A DNA stretch of 64,000 nucleotides from Lelliottia sp. JS-SCA-14 (GTDB lineage: Bacteria; Pseudomonadota; Gammaproteobacteria; Enterobacterales; Enterobacteriaceae). Below, in pieces: positions 1-11,858 of this stretch. The stretch is taken from positions 4,650,001 through 4,714,000 of the forward strand of contig NZ_CP141606.1 of NCBI RefSeq assembly GCF_035593345.1, written 5' to 3'. The position numbers and the translations under genes are program-made. Position 1 is the first letter of the stretch. The number at the start of each line of letters is the position of its first letter. Below the pieces are notes generated by a model, which was given only the letters and a program-made list of their open reading frames with translations, was not told where the DNA came from and searched no databases.

Positions 1-85
1 AAGCTCTCCTGTGCTACCGCTCGACTTGCATGTGTTAGGCCTGCCGCCAGCGTTCAATCTGAGCCATGATCAAACTCTTCAATTT
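1..85 (-). rRNA. rrs: 16S ribosomal RNA, 5' end only (partial)
   Basis: The reverse complement begins AAATTGAAGAGTTTGATC and continues with the universal 27F primer region and the GGCGGCAGGCCTAACACATG block, which is the 5' end of bacterial 16S rRNA. Only the first 85 nucleotides are in the window; the rest lies before position 1. The position next to hemG matches the rrsA locus of E. coli (rrnA operon), but one partial end cannot prove which rrn operon this is. Confidence 0.97.
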
Positions 86-192
86 AAGTTTGATGCTCGT
101 GAATTAAACTTCGTAATGAATTACGTATGTTCACTCAGAGACTTTGGTATTCATTTAGCGTCTTTCGACGTTTAGAATCCATGTCACTTTGA

Positions 193-230
193 GTGCCCAC
201 ACAGATTGTCTGATAAATTGTTAAAGAGCA
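193..230 (-). promoter_or_regulatory. rrn leader antitermination region (boxA)
   Basis: On the minus strand this stretch contains TGCTCTTTAACAATTTATCA, the conserved rrn leader boxA segment (TGCTCTTTAACA) upstream of 16S. It is where NusB/NusE (S10) assemble the antitermination complex on rRNA transcripts. The rest of 86-465 is the transcribed leader and promoter region and holds no gene. Confidence 0.85.
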
Positions 231-266
231 GTGCCGCTTCGTTTTTCTCAACGGCGCGGGGTGTGC

Positions 267-294
267 ATATTACGCTTTCCCGCTTTAGAGTCAA
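267..294 (-). promoter_or_regulatory. rrn promoter P2
   Basis: On the minus strand a TTGACT -35 (289-294) and a TAATAT -10 (267-272) are separated by 16 bp, matching rrn P2 promoters in sequence and in position about 180 bp before 16S. Confidence 0.85.
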
Positions 295-385
295 GCTTTA
301 TTTTCGCTTTTCTCTGTCGGTCTTCATCGCTGAACCCCGCTAACCCGGCGGCCTGTAAGCCGTTGTTCCGTGTCAGTGGAGGCGC

Positions 386-413
386 ATTATAGGGAGTTCT
401 TCGGAAGTGACAA
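386..413 (-). promoter_or_regulatory. rrn promoter P1
   Basis: On the minus strand a TTGTCA -35 (408-413) and consensus TATAAT -10 (386-391) are 16 bp apart, followed by a GCGCC discriminator typical of rrn P1 (the basis of ppGpp and initiating-NTP control). The A/T-rich DNA upstream (414-465) is where the UP element would lie and runs up to the hemG stop codon. Confidence 0.88.
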
Positions 414-465
414 GCATAAAATTCAAAAAACTTATCGTTCGCTTATTTTTCAAACTCGACGTTGA

Positions 466-1008
466 TTAAACAGGCGAATTGCCGGTTAATTGCGCGATTT
501 CCCGGGCAAAACCGGCCACCTGCGGCCAGTCGGTATACACCACTTCTTTACGCGTATCGGTTTCGCCGCCAGTCATCTTCATAATCAAGCGGATCATAAA
601 GCGGTCATACCAGCTATAACGTGGATAACGCAGCGCCCCCGCAAAGACGGCGCAGAGTTCTGGCTGCCACGGCGAGTTCAGCAGGAACTTACGCGTATAG
701 CTGTTGGTCTGCGGCGTGCGCTTTTCTGGCTTGCGCGCAACGAGGTTCACGGAATAGAACGCCCCCGGCAGACTCTTTAAGGTGTCGAGGTGCTTTTTCA
801 CAAAGCGATCCAGCGCCGGATGGAAATGGCCGTAACGTATAGAGGCACCAATCACCACGCGATCGTAATCCGCCCAGTGGATCTCTTCGGTACGATTGAG
901 ATTCACCACGTCAGCATATATGCCCAGCTCTTTCAATTCAGACGCCAGATAAGAAGCAATCTCGCGCGTCTGACCGTCACGCGTCGAGAATAAAATTAAT
1001 GTCTTCAC
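466..1008 (-). CDS. hemG: Menaquinone-dependent protoporphyrinogen IX dehydrogenase
   Basis: A 180-residue flavodoxin-like protein that oxidises protoporphyrinogen IX to protoporphyrin IX in heme synthesis, passing electrons to quinones. The N-terminus [18 protein letters not shown] is the flavodoxin FMN phosphate-binding loop, and the length agrees with the E. coli protein (181). I chose a GTG start at 1008: the frame stays open upstream to 1107, but the extra 33 residues overlap trkH and have no counterpart in the family. It follows trkH by 11 bp and is probably the last gene of pepQ-yigZ-trkH-hemG. Its stop lies immediately upstream of the rrn P1 promoter. Confidence 0.96.
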   Translation of the reverse strand: MKTLILFSTRDGQTREIASYLASELKELGIYADVVNLNRTEEIHWADYDRVVIGASIRYGHFHPALDRFVKKHLDTLKSLPGAFYSVNLVARKPEKRTPQTNSYTRKFLLNSPWQPELCAVFAGALRYPRYSWYDRFMIRLIMKMTGGETDTRKEVVYTDWPQVAGFAREIAQLTGNSPV

Positions 1009-1019
1009 CAGATAATTCC

Positions 1020-2471
1020 TTACTCGCGCCAGAATGTTGGGGTAAACAGCACCAGCAGCGTAAACACCTCCAGACGACCAAACAGCATGTTGGCAATCAG
1101 GATCCATTTCGCGACCGGATTCATGCTGGCAAAGTTATCCGCCACCACGCCTAGCCCTGGGCCTAGGTTATTGAGCGTCGCCACCACGGAAGCAAACGCC
1201 GAGAAATCATCCACGCCGGTGGCGATAATCGCCAGCATGCTGACGATAAAGACCAGCGCGTAGGCAGAAAAGAAGCCCCACACCGCTTCAAGGATACGTT
1301 CCGGCAGCGCACGGTTGCCAAGCTTTATGCTGTAAACCGCATTCGGGTGCACCAGACGTTTCAGTTCACGGTTGCCCTGCTTGAACAGGAGCAGAATACG
1401 GATGACCTTCAACCCCCCGCCCGTCGACCCCGCACAGCCCCCGATAAAAGCAGAACACAGAAGCAGGACCGGCAGGAACAGCGGCCAGCGGGCGATACTG
1501 TCGGTGGTAAAGCCCGCGGTAGTTGCCATCGACACTACCTGGAAGAAGGCCTGGTTAACGGTCGTGACCGCCGAGCTGTAAACATCGTGGAACCACAGCA
1601 CCAGGGTGCAGATGATCACCAGCGTCAGTTGGACGCCGATAAACATTCTGAATTCCGGGTCACGCCAGTAGACCCTCAGGCTGCGCCCGCTTAATAAAGA
1701 GAAGTGCAGGCCGTAGTTACACCCCGAGATCAGCAGAAAGATAGCAATAATGGTGTTGATGGTCGGGCTATCGAAGTAGCCGACGCTGGCATCGTGAGTC
1801 GAGAACCCACCAATCGCAATCGTCGAGAAGCTGTGACCAATCGCATCGAAAGCAGGCATCCCGGCAAACCACAGGGCCAGCGCGCAGGCGACGGTCAGTA
1901 ATACGTAGATAAACCAGAGCGTTTTTGCCGTCTCGGCGATACGCGGGCGCATCTTGTTATCTTTCAGCGGCCCCGGCATTTCAGCGCGATAGAGCTGCAT
2001 CCCCCCGACGCCCAGTATCGGCAGGATCGCCACGGCCAGCACGATGATCCCCATCCCGCCGAACCACTGCAGCATCTGGCGATAGAAGAGAATGGCGTGC
2101 GGCAACGAGTCCAGCCCCACCAGCGTGGTGGCGCCCGTGGTCGTTAACCCGGAGAAAGATTCAAAAAAGGCGTCGGTGACGGTCAGATTTGGCTGTTCCG
2201 CGAAGATAAACGGCAGAGCACCCACGCTCCCCAGCACGGTCCAGAACAGCACCACAATGAGAAAGCCCTCGCGGGACTTAAGCTCCCCCTTCTCACGGCG
2301 GTTAGGCCACCAGAGAATCGAGCCAATCACCAGCGCGGCGAAGAAGGTCTGCGTGAACGCGCGCCCCGCGCCGTCCCGATAGATAAGCGCTACCAGCCCT
2401 GGGAGGATCATCGTCCCGGAAAAAAGTATGACCAGCAGTCCAACGATTCGGGTTATGGCACGAAAATGCAT
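1020..2471 (-). CDS. trkH: Trk system potassium uptake protein TrkH
   Basis: A 483-residue inner-membrane channel subunit that imports K+ together with the NAD-binding regulator TrkA. The four pseudo-repeat pore loops with filter glycines are visible: [35 protein letters not shown] and NNLGPGLGV. The ATG at 2471 gives [13 protein letters not shown], the E. coli N-terminus and length; a longer in-frame start at 2495 adds eight unconserved residues. It lies between yigZ and hemG with short gaps, as in E. coli. Confidence 0.96.
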   Translation of the reverse strand: MHFRAITRIVGLLVILFSGTMILPGLVALIYRDGAGRAFTQTFFAALVIGSILWWPNRREKGELKSREGFLIVVLFWTVLGSVGALPFIFAEQPNLTVTDAFFESFSGLTTTGATTLVGLDSLPHAILFYRQMLQWFGGMGIIVLAVAILPILGVGGMQLYRAEMPGPLKDNKMRPRIAETAKTLWFIYVLLTVACALALWFAGMPAFDAIGHSFSTIAIGGFSTHDASVGYFDSPTINTIIAIFLLISGCNYGLHFSLLSGRSLRVYWRDPEFRMFIGVQLTLVIICTLVLWFHDVYSSAVTTVNQAFFQVVSMATTAGFTTDSIARWPLFLPVLLLCSAFIGGCAGSTGGGLKVIRILLLFKQGNRELKRLVHPNAVYSIKLGNRALPERILEAVWGFFSAYALVFIVSMLAIIATGVDDFSAFASVVATLNNLGPGLGVVADNFASMNPVAKWILIANMLFGRLEVFTLLVLFTPTFWRE

Positions 2472-2510
2472 CTCTGCCGTTCCTTTGGTATTCAAAAAGT
2501 AAGGTGGGGA

Positions 2511-3125
2511 TTATTCTTCAATCGGCAGTAATTGCAACGCACCACGACTAAAATCAGCCAGTTTTGCTGAAAAAGCCGCCCGTTCCGCCTGAGGAAGCGC
2601 CACGCGTAATTGGACCGTCGCCTGGTAATCACTCTGCACAATCACGCCGTTAAATTGCTTAAGCAGCGTTTCGACGCCAGATAACTGAGCGTAATCACAC
2701 AACAAAGTATATTCGGTCAGTGGCGTTTTGCGGACTGTCTTCAGCAGATTAAGCGCCTGCTGCACACCTCCGCCGTAGGCTTTGACCAGCCCACCGGTTC
2801 CTAACAGGATGCCGCCGTAGTAGCGAACCACTACCGCGGTGATCTCTCCGACGCCGCTTCCCATCAGTTGAGAGAGCATCGGTTTCCCCGCCGTGCCTGC
2901 GGGTTCACCATCATCAGAAAAGCCAAGCTGCTGAGAATCATTCGGCGGACCGGAGACCCACGCCACGCAGTGGTGACGGGCATCGGGGTGCTCCGCGCGA
3001 ACGGATTCGACAAACGCCTTCGCCGCCTCCACGCCGTTGGTATGGGCCAACAGCGTGATAAAGCGGCTCTTTTTGATCTCTTCGACGAAGATGACCGGCT
3101 CAGCCGGTATCAGCCAGCTATCCAT
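2511..3125 (-). CDS. yigZ: IMPACT/YigZ family protein
   Basis: A 204-residue member of the UPF0029/IMPACT family. The N-terminal domain carries the family core (HHCVAWV, GFSDDGEPAGTAGKPML, VVVRYYGGILLGTGGL) and the C-terminal half is the ferredoxin-like DUF1949 domain. Eukaryotic IMPACT inhibits the Gcn2 activator Gcn1; the bacterial role is not established. The ATG at 3125 shares one base with the pepQ stop (TGATG), implying translational coupling. An upstream GTG at 3128 is possible but would only add one residue. Confidence 0.94.
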   Translation of the reverse strand: MDSWLIPAEPVIFVEEIKKSRFITLLAHTNGVEAAKAFVESVRAEHPDARHHCVAWVSGPPNDSQQLGFSDDGEPAGTAGKPMLSQLMGSGVGEITAVVVRYYGGILLGTGGLVKAYGGGVQQALNLLKTVRKTPLTEYTLLCDYAQLSGVETLLKQFNGVIVQSDYQATVQLRVALPQAERAAFSAKLADFSRGALQLLPIEE

Positions 3126-4456
3126 CACGCCAGTTTCTGATCTCGCGTCATGTTCTCGATGCTGTTTTCGTGGATCACCACGTTATCTTCGATACGGATG
3201 CCCCCGAACGGTTTCAGCGCTTCAATTTTCTGCCAGTTGAAGTGTTTGCTGAACTGGCCTTCACGCCACGGCTGCAGCAGCGAATCGATAAAGTAAATCC
3301 CCGGCTCGATGGTCAGTACCATGCGCGGTTGCAGCACGCGGGTGCAGCGCAGATACGGATATTTCGACGGTGCTGCCAGATGGGTACCGGTATCATCCTG
3401 CATAAAGCCCGCCACATCGTGAACCTGCAGACCCAGCGGATGACCAATCCCGTGCGGCATAAATGGCCCAGTGAGATCGTTTTCGACCATCGCCTCTTCG
3501 CTGATGTCCGTCACAATCTGGTGCTTACGCAGCAGTTTGGCGATGCGCTGATGGAACTGAATATGGTAATCGACGTAGCTGGTTCCCGCTTTCAGGGTGC
3601 TGATAAGCGCCAGCTGCTCGTCATTCACGTCTTTGATCAGATGCGCGAAATCGGTGTCCGCGTTCGCTGCCCAGGTACGGGTCAGGTCGGCCGCATAGCC
3701 GTTGTACTCAGCGCCCGCATCCAGCAGGAAGCTGCGCATCTCGGCCGGGGCGCGGTGATCCAGTTTGGTGTAATGCAGCACGGACGCGTGCTCGTTCAGC
3801 GCCACGATATTGCTGTAAGGCACGTCGGTGTCACGATGGCCTGTGGCAGTCAGATACGCCTGATTGATGTCGAACTCGCTCATCCCGGACAGGAAGGCTT
3901 CATGAGCCGCCTGATGACCGTTCACCGCCGTTTTCTGCGCTTCACGCATGCAGGAAAGTTCATAGTCGGTCTTATACGAGCGGTAATAGTGCAGATAATC
4001 GATCACGCCTTTCGGGTTGATGTTATCCGCCGAAATCTCCAGACCCAGGGCACGTTCCGGCACCGGACCGATATAGCCGATATTACCGCGCGCAGCAGGC
4101 AGCTGGCTGCCGATCCCGTCGGCTTTTGGCAGGGCAATCACCTCCACTTCTTCGGTCCAGAAACTGGTCGGCAGCGGTTCGACGTTGTGCCAGTAATCCA
4201 CCGGCAGATAGAACCACAGCTTCGGCTTGTTCACGCCATCCACCAGCAGCCAGCAGTTCGGCACCTGTGTCACCGGCACCCAGGCTTTAAACTGTGGATT
4301 GACCTTGAACGGGTACGGATGGTCGTCCAGGAAGACGTTGACCAGCTCACCGGAGTGAATCAGCAGCGCATCGAGCTTGAAGCGAGCCAGGACATCGCGG
4401 GTACGTTCCTGTAACGTAACAATATGATTTTTATAAAGTGAGGCCAGTGAGTCCAT
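3125..4456 (-). CDS. pepQ: Xaa-Pro dipeptidase (prolidase)
   Basis: A 443-residue cytosolic M24B metallopeptidase that splits X-Pro dipeptides; E. coli PepQ also hydrolyses organophosphate esters. The N-terminal creatinase-like domain is followed by the pita-bread fold with the dinuclear metal ligands in [19 protein letters not shown] (two Asp), the His in [11 protein letters not shown] and the Glu residues in TIEPGIYF and GIRIEDNVV. The ATG at 4456 is preceded by AAAGGAAG and gives the E. coli length. It is divergent from fadB across a 188-bp promoter region and heads pepQ-yigZ-trkH-hemG. Confidence 0.96.
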   Translation of the reverse strand: MDSLASLYKNHIVTLQERTRDVLARFKLDALLIHSGELVNVFLDDHPYPFKVNPQFKAWVPVTQVPNCWLLVDGVNKPKLWFYLPVDYWHNVEPLPTSFWTEEVEVIALPKADGIGSQLPAARGNIGYIGPVPERALGLEISADNINPKGVIDYLHYYRSYKTDYELSCMREAQKTAVNGHQAAHEAFLSGMSEFDINQAYLTATGHRDTDVPYSNIVALNEHASVLHYTKLDHRAPAEMRSFLLDAGAEYNGYAADLTRTWAANADTDFAHLIKDVNDEQLALISTLKAGTSYVDYHIQFHQRIAKLLRKHQIVTDISEEAMVENDLTGPFMPHGIGHPLGLQVHDVAGFMQDDTGTHLAAPSKYPYLRCTRVLQPRMVLTIEPGIYFIDSLLQPWREGQFSKHFNWQKIEALKPFGGIRIEDNVVIHENSIENMTRDQKLA

Positions 4457-4601
4457 CATTCTTCCTTTCTTTATTGAGCTCAAGTCTTCGCATCTTAGCA
4501 CACCTCGCTTTTACTGCGTGATTTCCACCGAGCGTGATCAATGCAGCAATTATTTAATGAGTGATTTGCATTTTATTAACATAAATTCCACACTCGACTT
4601 C

Positions 4602-4618
4602 ATCTGGTATGACCAGAT
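4602..4618. promoter_or_regulatory. FadR operator upstream of fadBA
   Basis: ATCTGGTATGACCAGAT is a perfect inverted repeat with a 3-bp centre, matching the FadR recognition pattern (TGGTnnGACCA type). It lies 27 bp before the fadB ATG, where bound FadR would block transcription until long-chain acyl-CoA releases it. Confidence 0.85.
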
Positions 4619-4644
4619 CCAATTGCTGGATTCAGGAGACTGAC

Positions 4645-6834
4645 ATGCTCTACAAAGGCGACACCCTGTACGTAGACTGGCTGGAAGATGGCATCGCCGA
4701 ACTGGTGTTCGATGCCCCCGGCTCAGTCAACAAACTCGACACCGCGACGGTGGCCAGCCTCGGCCACGCGCTGGATGTCCTCGAAAAACAAGCTGATTTG
4801 AAAGGGCTGCTGCTGCGTTCCGAGAAAGCGGCCTTTATTGTCGGTGCCGACATCACCGAATTCCTCTCTCTGTTCCAGGTGCCGGAAGAACAGCTCAGCC
4901 AGTGGCTGCATTTTGCCAACAGCGTCTTTAACCGCCTGGAAGATCTTCCTGTCCCGACCATCTCTGCCGTCAACGGCTACGCGCTGGGCGGCGGCTGCGA
5001 ATGCGTGCTGGCGACCGACTACCGTCTCGCCACGCCGGATCTGCGTATCGGTCTGCCGGAAACCAAGCTGGGCATCATGCCAGGCTTTGGCGGTTCCGTA
5101 CGTATGCCGCGTATGCTGGGCGCGGACAGCGCACTGGAGATCATCGCTGCGGGTAAAGATGTGGGAGCGGAGCAGGCGCTGAAAATCGGCCTGATCGACG
5201 GCGTGGTGAAGCCGGAAAAACTGCGTGACGGGGCCATCGCCATTTTACGTCAGGCAATTAAGGGCGATCTCGACTGGAAAGCCAAACGCCAGCCGAAGCT
5301 CGAGCCGCTGAAACTCAGCAAAATTGAGGCCACCATGAGTTTCACCATCGCCAAAGGCATGGTGATGCAGACGGCAGGCAAACACTATCCGGCACCGATC
5401 ACCGCGGTGAAAACCATCGAAGCCGCTGCACGCTTTGGGCGCGAAGAAGCCCTGAAATTAGAAAACCAAAGCTTCGTCCCGCTGGCTCACACCAGCGAAG
5501 CGCGCGCTCTGGTCGGCATTTTCCTCAACGATCAGTTCGTGAAAGGGAAAGCCAAACAGCTCACCAAAAATGTGGAAACGCCAAAACACGCGGCGGTTCT
5601 CGGCGCAGGCATTATGGGCGGCGGCATCGCCTACCAGTCGGCCTGGAAAGGCGTGCCGGTGGTGATGAAAGATATCAACGAGAAATCCCTGACGCTCGGC
5701 ATGAACGAAGCGGCCAAACTGCTCAACAAGCAGCTCGAGCGCGGCAAGATTGATGGCCTGAAACTGGCGGGCGTGATTGCCACCATCCAGCCGACGCTGG
5801 ACTACAGCGGTTTCGATCGCGTGGACGTGGTCGTTGAAGCGGTCGTTGAAAACCCGAAAGTGAAAAAAGCAGTGCTGGCCGAAACGGAAGAGAAAGTGCG
5901 CCCGGATACGGTTCTGGCGTCCAACACCTCGACGATTCCGATCGGCGAGCTGGCAAGCGTGCTGCAGCGCCCGGAAAACTTCTGCGGGATGCACTTCTTT
6001 AACCCGGTCCACCGTATGCCGCTGGTTGAAGTGATTCGCGGGGAAAAAACCTCCGATCAAACCATCGCCAAAGTGGTGGCGTGGGCCAGCAAAATGGGCA
6101 AAACCCCGATTGTGGTCAACGACTGCCCGGGCTTCTTCGTCAACCGCGTGCTGTTCCCGTACTTCGCCGGATTCAGCCAGCTGCTGCGCGACGGCGCGGA
6201 CTTCCGCAAAGTCGACAAAGTGATGGAAAAAGTGTTCGGCTGGCCGATGGGCCCGGCTTACCTGCTGGACGTGGTCGGCATCGACACCGCGCACCACGCG
6301 CAGGCCGTCATGGCCGCTGGTTTCCCACAGCGTATGCAGAAAGATTATCGTGACGCCATCGACGCGCTGTTCGACGCCAGTCGCTTTGGGCAGAAAAACG
6401 GTCTGGGTTTCTGGCGCTATAAAGAAGACAGCAAAGGCAAGCCGAAGAAAGAGGACGATGCCGCCGTTGAAGATCTGCTGGCAGGCGTAAGCCAGGCCAA
6501 ACGTGACTTCAGCGACGAAGAGATCATCGCCCGCATGATGATCCCGATGGTCAACGAAGTGGTGCGTTGTCTGGAAGAAGGCATTATCGCAAGCCCGGCC
6601 GAAGCGGATATGGCGCTGGTCTACGGCCTCGGTTTCCCTCCGTTCCACGGCGGCGCGTTCCGCTGGCTGGATACGCTCGGCAGCGCGAAGTATCTCGACA
6701 TGGCGCAGCAATACCAGCATCTCGGGGCGTTGTATGAAGTGCCGGAAGGCCTGCGCGCTAAAGCGCGTCATAACGAACCGTACTATCCCCCAGTTGCGCC
6801 TGCCCGTCCGGTCGGCGAGCTGAAAACGGCTTAA
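4645..6834 (+). CDS. fadB: Fatty acid oxidation complex subunit alpha
   Basis: A 729-residue multifunctional enzyme of aerobic beta-oxidation: enoyl-CoA hydratase/isomerase at the N-terminus and 3-hydroxyacyl-CoA dehydrogenase at the C-terminus. The crotonase glutamates sit in [13 protein letters not shown] (about 119) and IGLPETKLG (about 139); the NAD loop is [12 protein letters not shown] (about 320) and the dehydrogenase His is in [12 protein letters not shown] (about 450). The ATG at 4645, after CAGGAGACTGAC, gives exactly the E. coli length. Ten bases separate its stop codon from fadA, its partner in the alpha2-beta2 complex. The FadR operator upstream predicts induction by fatty acids. 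Confidence 0.97.
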   Translation: MLYKGDTLYVDWLEDGIAELVFDAPGSVNKLDTATVASLGHALDVLEKQADLKGLLLRSEKAAFIVGADITEFLSLFQVPEEQLSQWLHFANSVFNRLEDLPVPTISAVNGYALGGGCECVLATDYRLATPDLRIGLPETKLGIMPGFGGSVRMPRMLGADSALEIIAAGKDVGAEQALKIGLIDGVVKPEKLRDGAIAILRQAIKGDLDWKAKRQPKLEPLKLSKIEATMSFTIAKGMVMQTAGKHYPAPITAVKTIEAAARFGREEALKLENQSFVPLAHTSEARALVGIFLNDQFVKGKAKQLTKNVETPKHAAVLGAGIMGGGIAYQSAWKGVPVVMKDINEKSLTLGMNEAAKLLNKQLERGKIDGLKLAGVIATIQPTLDYSGFDRVDVVVEAVVENPKVKKAVLAETEEKVRPDTVLASNTSTIPIGELASVLQRPENFCGMHFFNPVHRMPLVEVIRGEKTSDQTIAKVVAWASKMGKTPIVVNDCPGFFVNRVLFPYFAGFSQLLRDGADFRKVDKVMEKVFGWPMGPAYLLDVVGIDTAHHAQAVMAAGFPQRMQKDYRDAIDALFDASRFGQKNGLGFWRYKEDSKGKPKKEDDAAVEDLLAGVSQAKRDFSDEEIIARMMIPMVNEVVRCLEEGIIASPAEADMALVYGLGFPPFHGGAFRWLDTLGSAKYLDMAQQYQHLGALYEVPEGLRAKARHNEPYYPPVAPARPVGELKTA

Positions 6835-8007
<1,173 letters not shown>

Positions 8008-8022
8008 GCAAAATAACCCAGG

Positions 8023-8083
8023 ACCGATAAGCGAAGCGCCATCGGGCAACAAGCCGGGGGCGCTGCGCTTGCCCGGCCTACAA
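8023..8083. repeat. REP/BIME palindromes after fadA
   Basis: Two imperfect palindromes (8023-8046 with the GCGAAGCGCC core, and 8053-8083 with GCGCTGCGCTTGCCCGGCCT) are enterobacterial REP sequences in a BIME-like pair. Such elements sit at 3' ends of transcripts, stabilise mRNA and can bind gyrase or IHF. Confidence 0.8.
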
Positions 8084-8111
8084 CAGAATGAGTGATTTAG
8101 TTGCCGTTTTT

Positions 8112-8136
8112 CCCGCCTGTCAGGGGCGGGTTTTTT
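8112..8136 (+). terminator. Rho-independent terminator of fadBA
   Basis: CCCGCC and GGCGGG form a 6-bp GC stem with a 7-nt loop, followed directly by six T on the plus strand. It lies 2 bp from the 3' end of the convergent fre gene. Confidence 0.85.
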
Positions 8137-8138
8137 AT

Positions 8139-8840
8139 TTAGATAAACGCAAACGCATCGCCGAACAGGCGGTCTTCACGCGCATCGCGCTCATGGCAGA
8201 ACAGGTCGCGGGCAATCTTCGCCATTTCAAAACGACCGGCAATATAGATATCGTGCCCGGCCAGCGTACCGTGATCCTGCAACACCGCCGTCAGCACCGT
8301 ACCTGAACGCCCACGCCATCCCTCTTCTGGCTGCTCAACCACCGGCTCAACGCGCAGGTTCGGGTGAGTCACGCTCAGCGCTTCCAGCTCGGACAGATCG
8401 TAGAGATGCTTCTCTTCACGACCACCCCAGTAGATGGTGATATCGCGGTTCGGGTTTTGCGAAAGCGCGGTCAGCAGAATAGAGCGCACGTAGGAGAAGC
8501 CCGTGCCACCGGCAATCAGGATCAGCGGACGGTCTTCGTCTTCGCGCAGCCAGGCTTCACCGTGCGGAATATCCACGTCGATTTCACGCTCTTTCAGAAT
8601 GCGGTCCATCACCGCCATGGCATACAAATTAAGCTCTGACGCACCGATATGCAGCTCAATAAATTCCTGCTCTGCTGGCGTAGACGCCATAGAGAAAGGG
8701 CGCTTATCACGCTCGTCCATCACTACCATCAAATACTGGCCCGCGCGGAATGAAAACGCCGCCTCCGGAACCAAACGGACGCGATATACGGTGTCGGTGA
8801 TAGCATCTACCGAGGTCACTTTACAGCTTAAGGTTGTCAT
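8139..8840 (-). CDS. fre: NAD(P)H-flavin reductase
   Basis: A 233-residue cytosolic ferredoxin-reductase-family enzyme that reduces free FMN, FAD and riboflavin with NAD(P)H, feeding ferric reduction, methionine synthase reactivation and, for UbiD, FMNH2 used to make prenylated FMN. The flavin motif RPFSMAS and the nicotinamide motif [10 protein letters not shown] are present. It follows ubiD by 30 bp, as in E. coli, and the pair is probably co-transcribed. The protein matches the E. coli one over its full length. Confidence 0.96.
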   Translation of the reverse strand: MTTLSCKVTSVDAITDTVYRVRLVPEAAFSFRAGQYLMVVMDERDKRPFSMASTPAEQEFIELHIGASELNLYAMAVMDRILKEREIDVDIPHGEAWLREDEDRPLILIAGGTGFSYVRSILLTALSQNPNRDITIYWGGREEKHLYDLSELEALSVTHPNLRVEPVVEQPEEGWRGRSGTVLTAVLQDHGTLAGHDIYIAGRFEMAKIARDLFCHERDAREDRLFGDAFAFI

Positions 8841-8870
8841 TCGCTCTCTCTGTCGGGAAGTCTATAGGGC

Positions 8871-10376
8871 TTAACGGTCAGTCTCTGGCTTACCGTCATT
8901 CAATATGGCCAACTCGTCCCATATCGCGTCAATTCGCGCGGTCACTTCAGGATCTTTTTTAATCGGGCGACCCCATTCACGCTCGGTTTCGCCGGGCCAT
9001 TTATTGGTGGCATCCAGTCCCATTTTTGAACCAAGCCCAGAAACCGGCGAGGCAAAATCCAGATAATCAATCGGTGTGTTTTCCACTAACACCGTGTCGC
9101 GCGCCGGGTCCATCCGCGTAGTGATGGCCCAGATAACGTCATTCCAGTCGCGGGCATTGACGTCGTCATCGCAGACAATAACAAATTTGGTATACATAAA
9201 CTGGCGCAGGAATGACCACACGCCCATCATCACGCGCTTGGCGTGACCTGCGTACTGTTTCTTGATCGTCACCACCGCCAGGCGATAAGAGCACCCTTCC
9301 GGCGGCAGGTAGAAATCGACAATTTCCGGGAACTGCTTCTGCAGAATCGGGACGAACACTTCGTTCAACGCGACGCCCAACACCGCAGGCTCATCCGGCG
9401 GACGGCCGGTATAAGTCGAGTGATAAATCGCATCGTCGCGCTGGGTAATGTGCGTCACGGTAAACACCGGGAAACTATCCACTTCATTGTAGTATCCCGT
9501 GTGGTCGCCATACGGCCCTTCCGGTGCCAGTTCGCCCTGTTCGATGTAACCTTCGAGCACGATCTCCGCGCTGGCTGGCACTTCCAGGTCGTTGGATACA
9601 CACTTCACCACTTCGGTTTTGGTGCCGCGCAGCAGGCCCGCGAAAGCGTATTCCGAAAGGGTATCAGGAACCGGCGTCACCGCGCCGAGAATGGTCGCCG
9701 GATCGGCACCGAGCGCCACCGAAACCGGGAAGCGCTCGCCCGGATGCGCCGCGCACCACTCCTGGAAATCAAGCGCACCGCCGCGATGCGACAGCCAGCG
9801 CATAATCAATTTGTTTTTACCAATCAGCTGCTGGCGATAGATACCGAGATTCTGGCGCTCTTTGTGCGGGCCACGGGTGACGGTCAGACCCCAGGTGATC
9901 AGCGGCGCGGCGTCTTCTGGCCAGCACTGCATAATCGGGATTTGCGTCAGATCGACGGCGTCACCTTCGAGGATTTTCTGCTGGCACGGCGCACCGCGCA
10001 GGCGTTTGGTTGGCATGTTCAACACCTGCTTAAACTGCGGCAGTTTGTCGAACAGATCGCGGAAGCCTTTTGGCGGCTCAGGCTCTTTCAGGAACGCCAG
10101 CAGTTTACCGACTTCACGTAAGGCACTGACATCCTCCTGACCCATCCCCATCGCCACACGCTTAGGCGTGCCGAAGAGGTTGCAGAGCACCGGCATGGAA
10201 TAGCCTTTTGGATTTTCAAACAGCAGCGCGGGGCCACCGGCACGCAGGGTGCGGTCGGCGATTTCTGTCATTTCCAGATAAGGATCAACAGGGAGCGTAA
10301 TGCGTTTAAGTTCGCCCTGCTTTTCCAGCAGCGCCAGGAAGTCGCGTAGATCGTGGTATTTCATGCAGTTAGTCAT
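8871..10376 (-). CDS. ubiD: 4-hydroxy-3-polyprenylbenzoate decarboxylase
   Basis: A roughly 500-residue prenylated-FMN-dependent decarboxylase of ubiquinone synthesis that removes the carboxyl group from 3-octaprenyl-4-hydroxybenzoate. Family hallmarks include FENPKGY, the prFMN/Mn region around NLGIYRQQ and [10 protein letters not shown], and [12 protein letters not shown]. The listed start at 10376 (MTNCMKYHD) aligns with E. coli MDAMKYND; an ATG four codons later (10364) cannot be excluded because GAGAGG lies very near the first ATG. It is divergent from rfaH. Confidence 0.95.
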   Translation of the reverse strand: MTNCMKYHDLRDFLALLEKQGELKRITLPVDPYLEMTEIADRTLRAGGPALLFENPKGYSMPVLCNLFGTPKRVAMGMGQEDVSALREVGKLLAFLKEPEPPKGFRDLFDKLPQFKQVLNMPTKRLRGAPCQQKILEGDAVDLTQIPIMQCWPEDAAPLITWGLTVTRGPHKERQNLGIYRQQLIGKNKLIMRWLSHRGGALDFQEWCAAHPGERFPVSVALGADPATILGAVTPVPDTLSEYAFAGLLRGTKTEVVKCVSNDLEVPASAEIVLEGYIEQGELAPEGPYGDHTGYYNEVDSFPVFTVTHITQRDDAIYHSTYTGRPPDEPAVLGVALNEVFVPILQKQFPEIVDFYLPPEGCSYRLAVVTIKKQYAGHAKRVMMGVWSFLRQFMYTKFVIVCDDDVNARDWNDVIWAITTRMDPARDTVLVENTPIDYLDFASPVSGLGSKMGLDATNKWPGETEREWGRPIKKDPEVTARIDAIWDELAILNDGKPETDR

Positions 10377-10546
10377 GGCCTCTCGGTAAGCGCTTCATTA
10401 TACGGCGTTCGTCATCATGACGCTGTAATTTTGTTAAATAAGCGTGAAGTTCTGCCTCAACTTCCCCTTTCGGCCATTATAATCACCTTAGCGATCCCGT
10501 CGGGGTTTTGATATGCTTGCGCCGCGAACAAAGGGAAAGAGTGATT

Positions 10547-11038
10547 ATGCAAGCCTGGTATTTACTGTATTGCAAGCGTGGGCAGATTCAGCGCGCGCAA
10601 GAACATCTGGAGCGTCAGGCAGTCAATTGTCTGATGCCCGTCATTACGCTTGAAAAAATGCTGCGCGGCAAGCGGACGATGGTCAGTGAACCCCTGTTCC
10701 CCAACTACCTTTTCGTTGAGTTCGACCCGGAAGTGATTCACACCACCACCATCAACGCCACGCGCGGCGTGAGCCACTTCGTGCGTTTTGGCTCGAACCC
10801 GGCGACCGTGCCTTCGAAGGTGATCCATCAGCTATCCGTCTACCAGCAGCCGGAAGATATTACCGATCCTGAAACCCCCTACCCGGGCGATAACGTGGTG
10901 ATCACCGAGGGCGCGTTCGAAGGATTTCAGGCGATCTTCGCGGAGCCAGACGGCGAAGCGCGTTCCATGCTGCTGCTGAACTTCCTCAACAAGCAGGTGC
11001 GTCAGAGCGTCAAAAACACCGAGTTCCGCAAAGTTTAA
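10547..11038 (+). CDS. rfaH: Transcription elongation factor RfaH
   Basis: A 163-residue NusG paralogue that binds RNA polymerase paused at ops sites and suppresses polarity in LPS, capsule, fimbrial and conjugation operons. The N-terminal NGN domain ([13 protein letters not shown] to about residue 100) and the C-terminal domain that refolds from alpha-hairpin to KOW barrel are both complete. The ATG at 10547 follows AAAGGGAAAGAG. Its TAA and the tatD stop share a TTAA palindrome, so the two convergent genes overlap by four bases. Confidence 0.96.
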   Translation: MQAWYLLYCKRGQIQRAQEHLERQAVNCLMPVITLEKMLRGKRTMVSEPLFPNYLFVEFDPEVIHTTTINATRGVSHFVRFGSNPATVPSKVIHQLSVYQQPEDITDPETPYPGDNVVITEGAFEGFQAIFAEPDGEARSMLLLNFLNKQVRQSVKNTEFRKV

Positions 11039-11817
11039 AACGCGACGCCGAACAGACGGCGTACGTTGTCATCCGTTTGCGCGTCCAGCCATTGCACCTC
11101 TTCGCCCCGCCAGTGCGCAATCCGCTCCAGGATATGCCCGAGATAAGCCGGTTCGTTGCGTCGCGACGCAGGTTTGGGGCGCATATCGCGCGGCAGAAGA
11201 TACGGCGCATCCGTTTCGACTAACAGCCGATCGGCCGGAATGACCGGCAACAGCTCGCGCAGTTCCAGCCCGCGACGCTCGTCGCACACCCAGCCGGTAA
11301 TGCCCAGATACAGCCCGCGATTCAGGCAATCCATCGCCTCCTGACGGGAGCCGGTAAAGCAGTGCAGTACCGCGCCTGGGAGTTTATCCAGCCAGGGTTC
11401 CAGCAGCGCGAGAAAGCGCTCGTGGGCATCGCGACAGTGCATAAACACCGGCATGCCAAGTTCTGCCGCCAGCGCCAGCTGCGCGGTAAAGGCTCGTTCC
11501 TGCTCGGCCGGAGTCGAAAAATTGCGGTTAAAATCGAGACCACATTCGCCGATGGCTACCACTTCTGGCATTTTCGCCAGCGCATACAGCGTCGCGGCGC
11601 TTTCATTAGTCCAGTGGCTGCTGTCGTGAGGATGCACGCCTGCGGTTGACCAGCAGCGTTCGAAGCCTTGCGCCAGCTGCAGCGCTCGCTCGCTCTCCTG
11701 CAGATTAGTTCCCGTCAGCAGCAAGCCTTTGACGCCCGCGGCAAACGCGCGCGCCACGACTTCATCACGGTCTTTCGCGAACTGCGAACTGGTCAGATTC
11801 AACCCAATATCAAACAT
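11035..11817 (-). CDS. tatD: 3'-5' ssDNA/RNA exonuclease TatD
   Basis: A 260-residue metal-dependent TIM-barrel nuclease (TatD/YcfH family), linked to repair of oxidative DNA damage and RNA quality control; it is not needed for Tat export despite its location. Metal ligands are visible in [36 protein letters not shown] and [10 protein letters not shown] used the ATG at 11817, which has GGGAGAG three bases upstream; the in-frame ATG at 11829 would contain that ribosome site. It is the distal gene of tatABCD. Confidence 0.95.
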   Translation of the reverse strand: MFDIGLNLTSSQFAKDRDEVVARAFAAGVKGLLLTGTNLQESERALQLAQGFERCWSTAGVHPHDSSHWTNESAATLYALAKMPEVVAIGECGLDFNRNFSTPAEQERAFTAQLALAAELGMPVFMHCRDAHERFLALLEPWLDKLPGAVLHCFTGSRQEAMDCLNRGLYLGITGWVCDERRGLELRELLPVIPADRLLVETDAPYLLPRDMRPKPASRRNEPAYLGHILERIAHWRGEEVQWLDAQTDDNVRRLFGVAF

Positions 11818-11858
11818 GCTCTCTCCCATATGACAACCGCCCTGTCGGGCGGCTGGTT

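Noticed and set aside
3170..4414. A 414-codon plus-strand open frame
   Set aside because: Antisense of pepQ with His/Arg/Gln-rich composition typical of shadows; no ribosome site or family match.
5458..6771. A 437-codon minus-strand open frame
   Set aside because: Antisense of fadB, rich in His, Arg and Phe, with no recognisable motif.
9243..10121. A 292-codon plus-strand open frame
   Set aside because: Antisense of ubiD; shadow composition and no upstream ribosome site.
11828..11848. CCGCCC/GGGCGG hairpin between tatC and tatD as a terminator
   Set aside because: No U-tract follows on the minus strand; tatD probably remains in the tat transcript.
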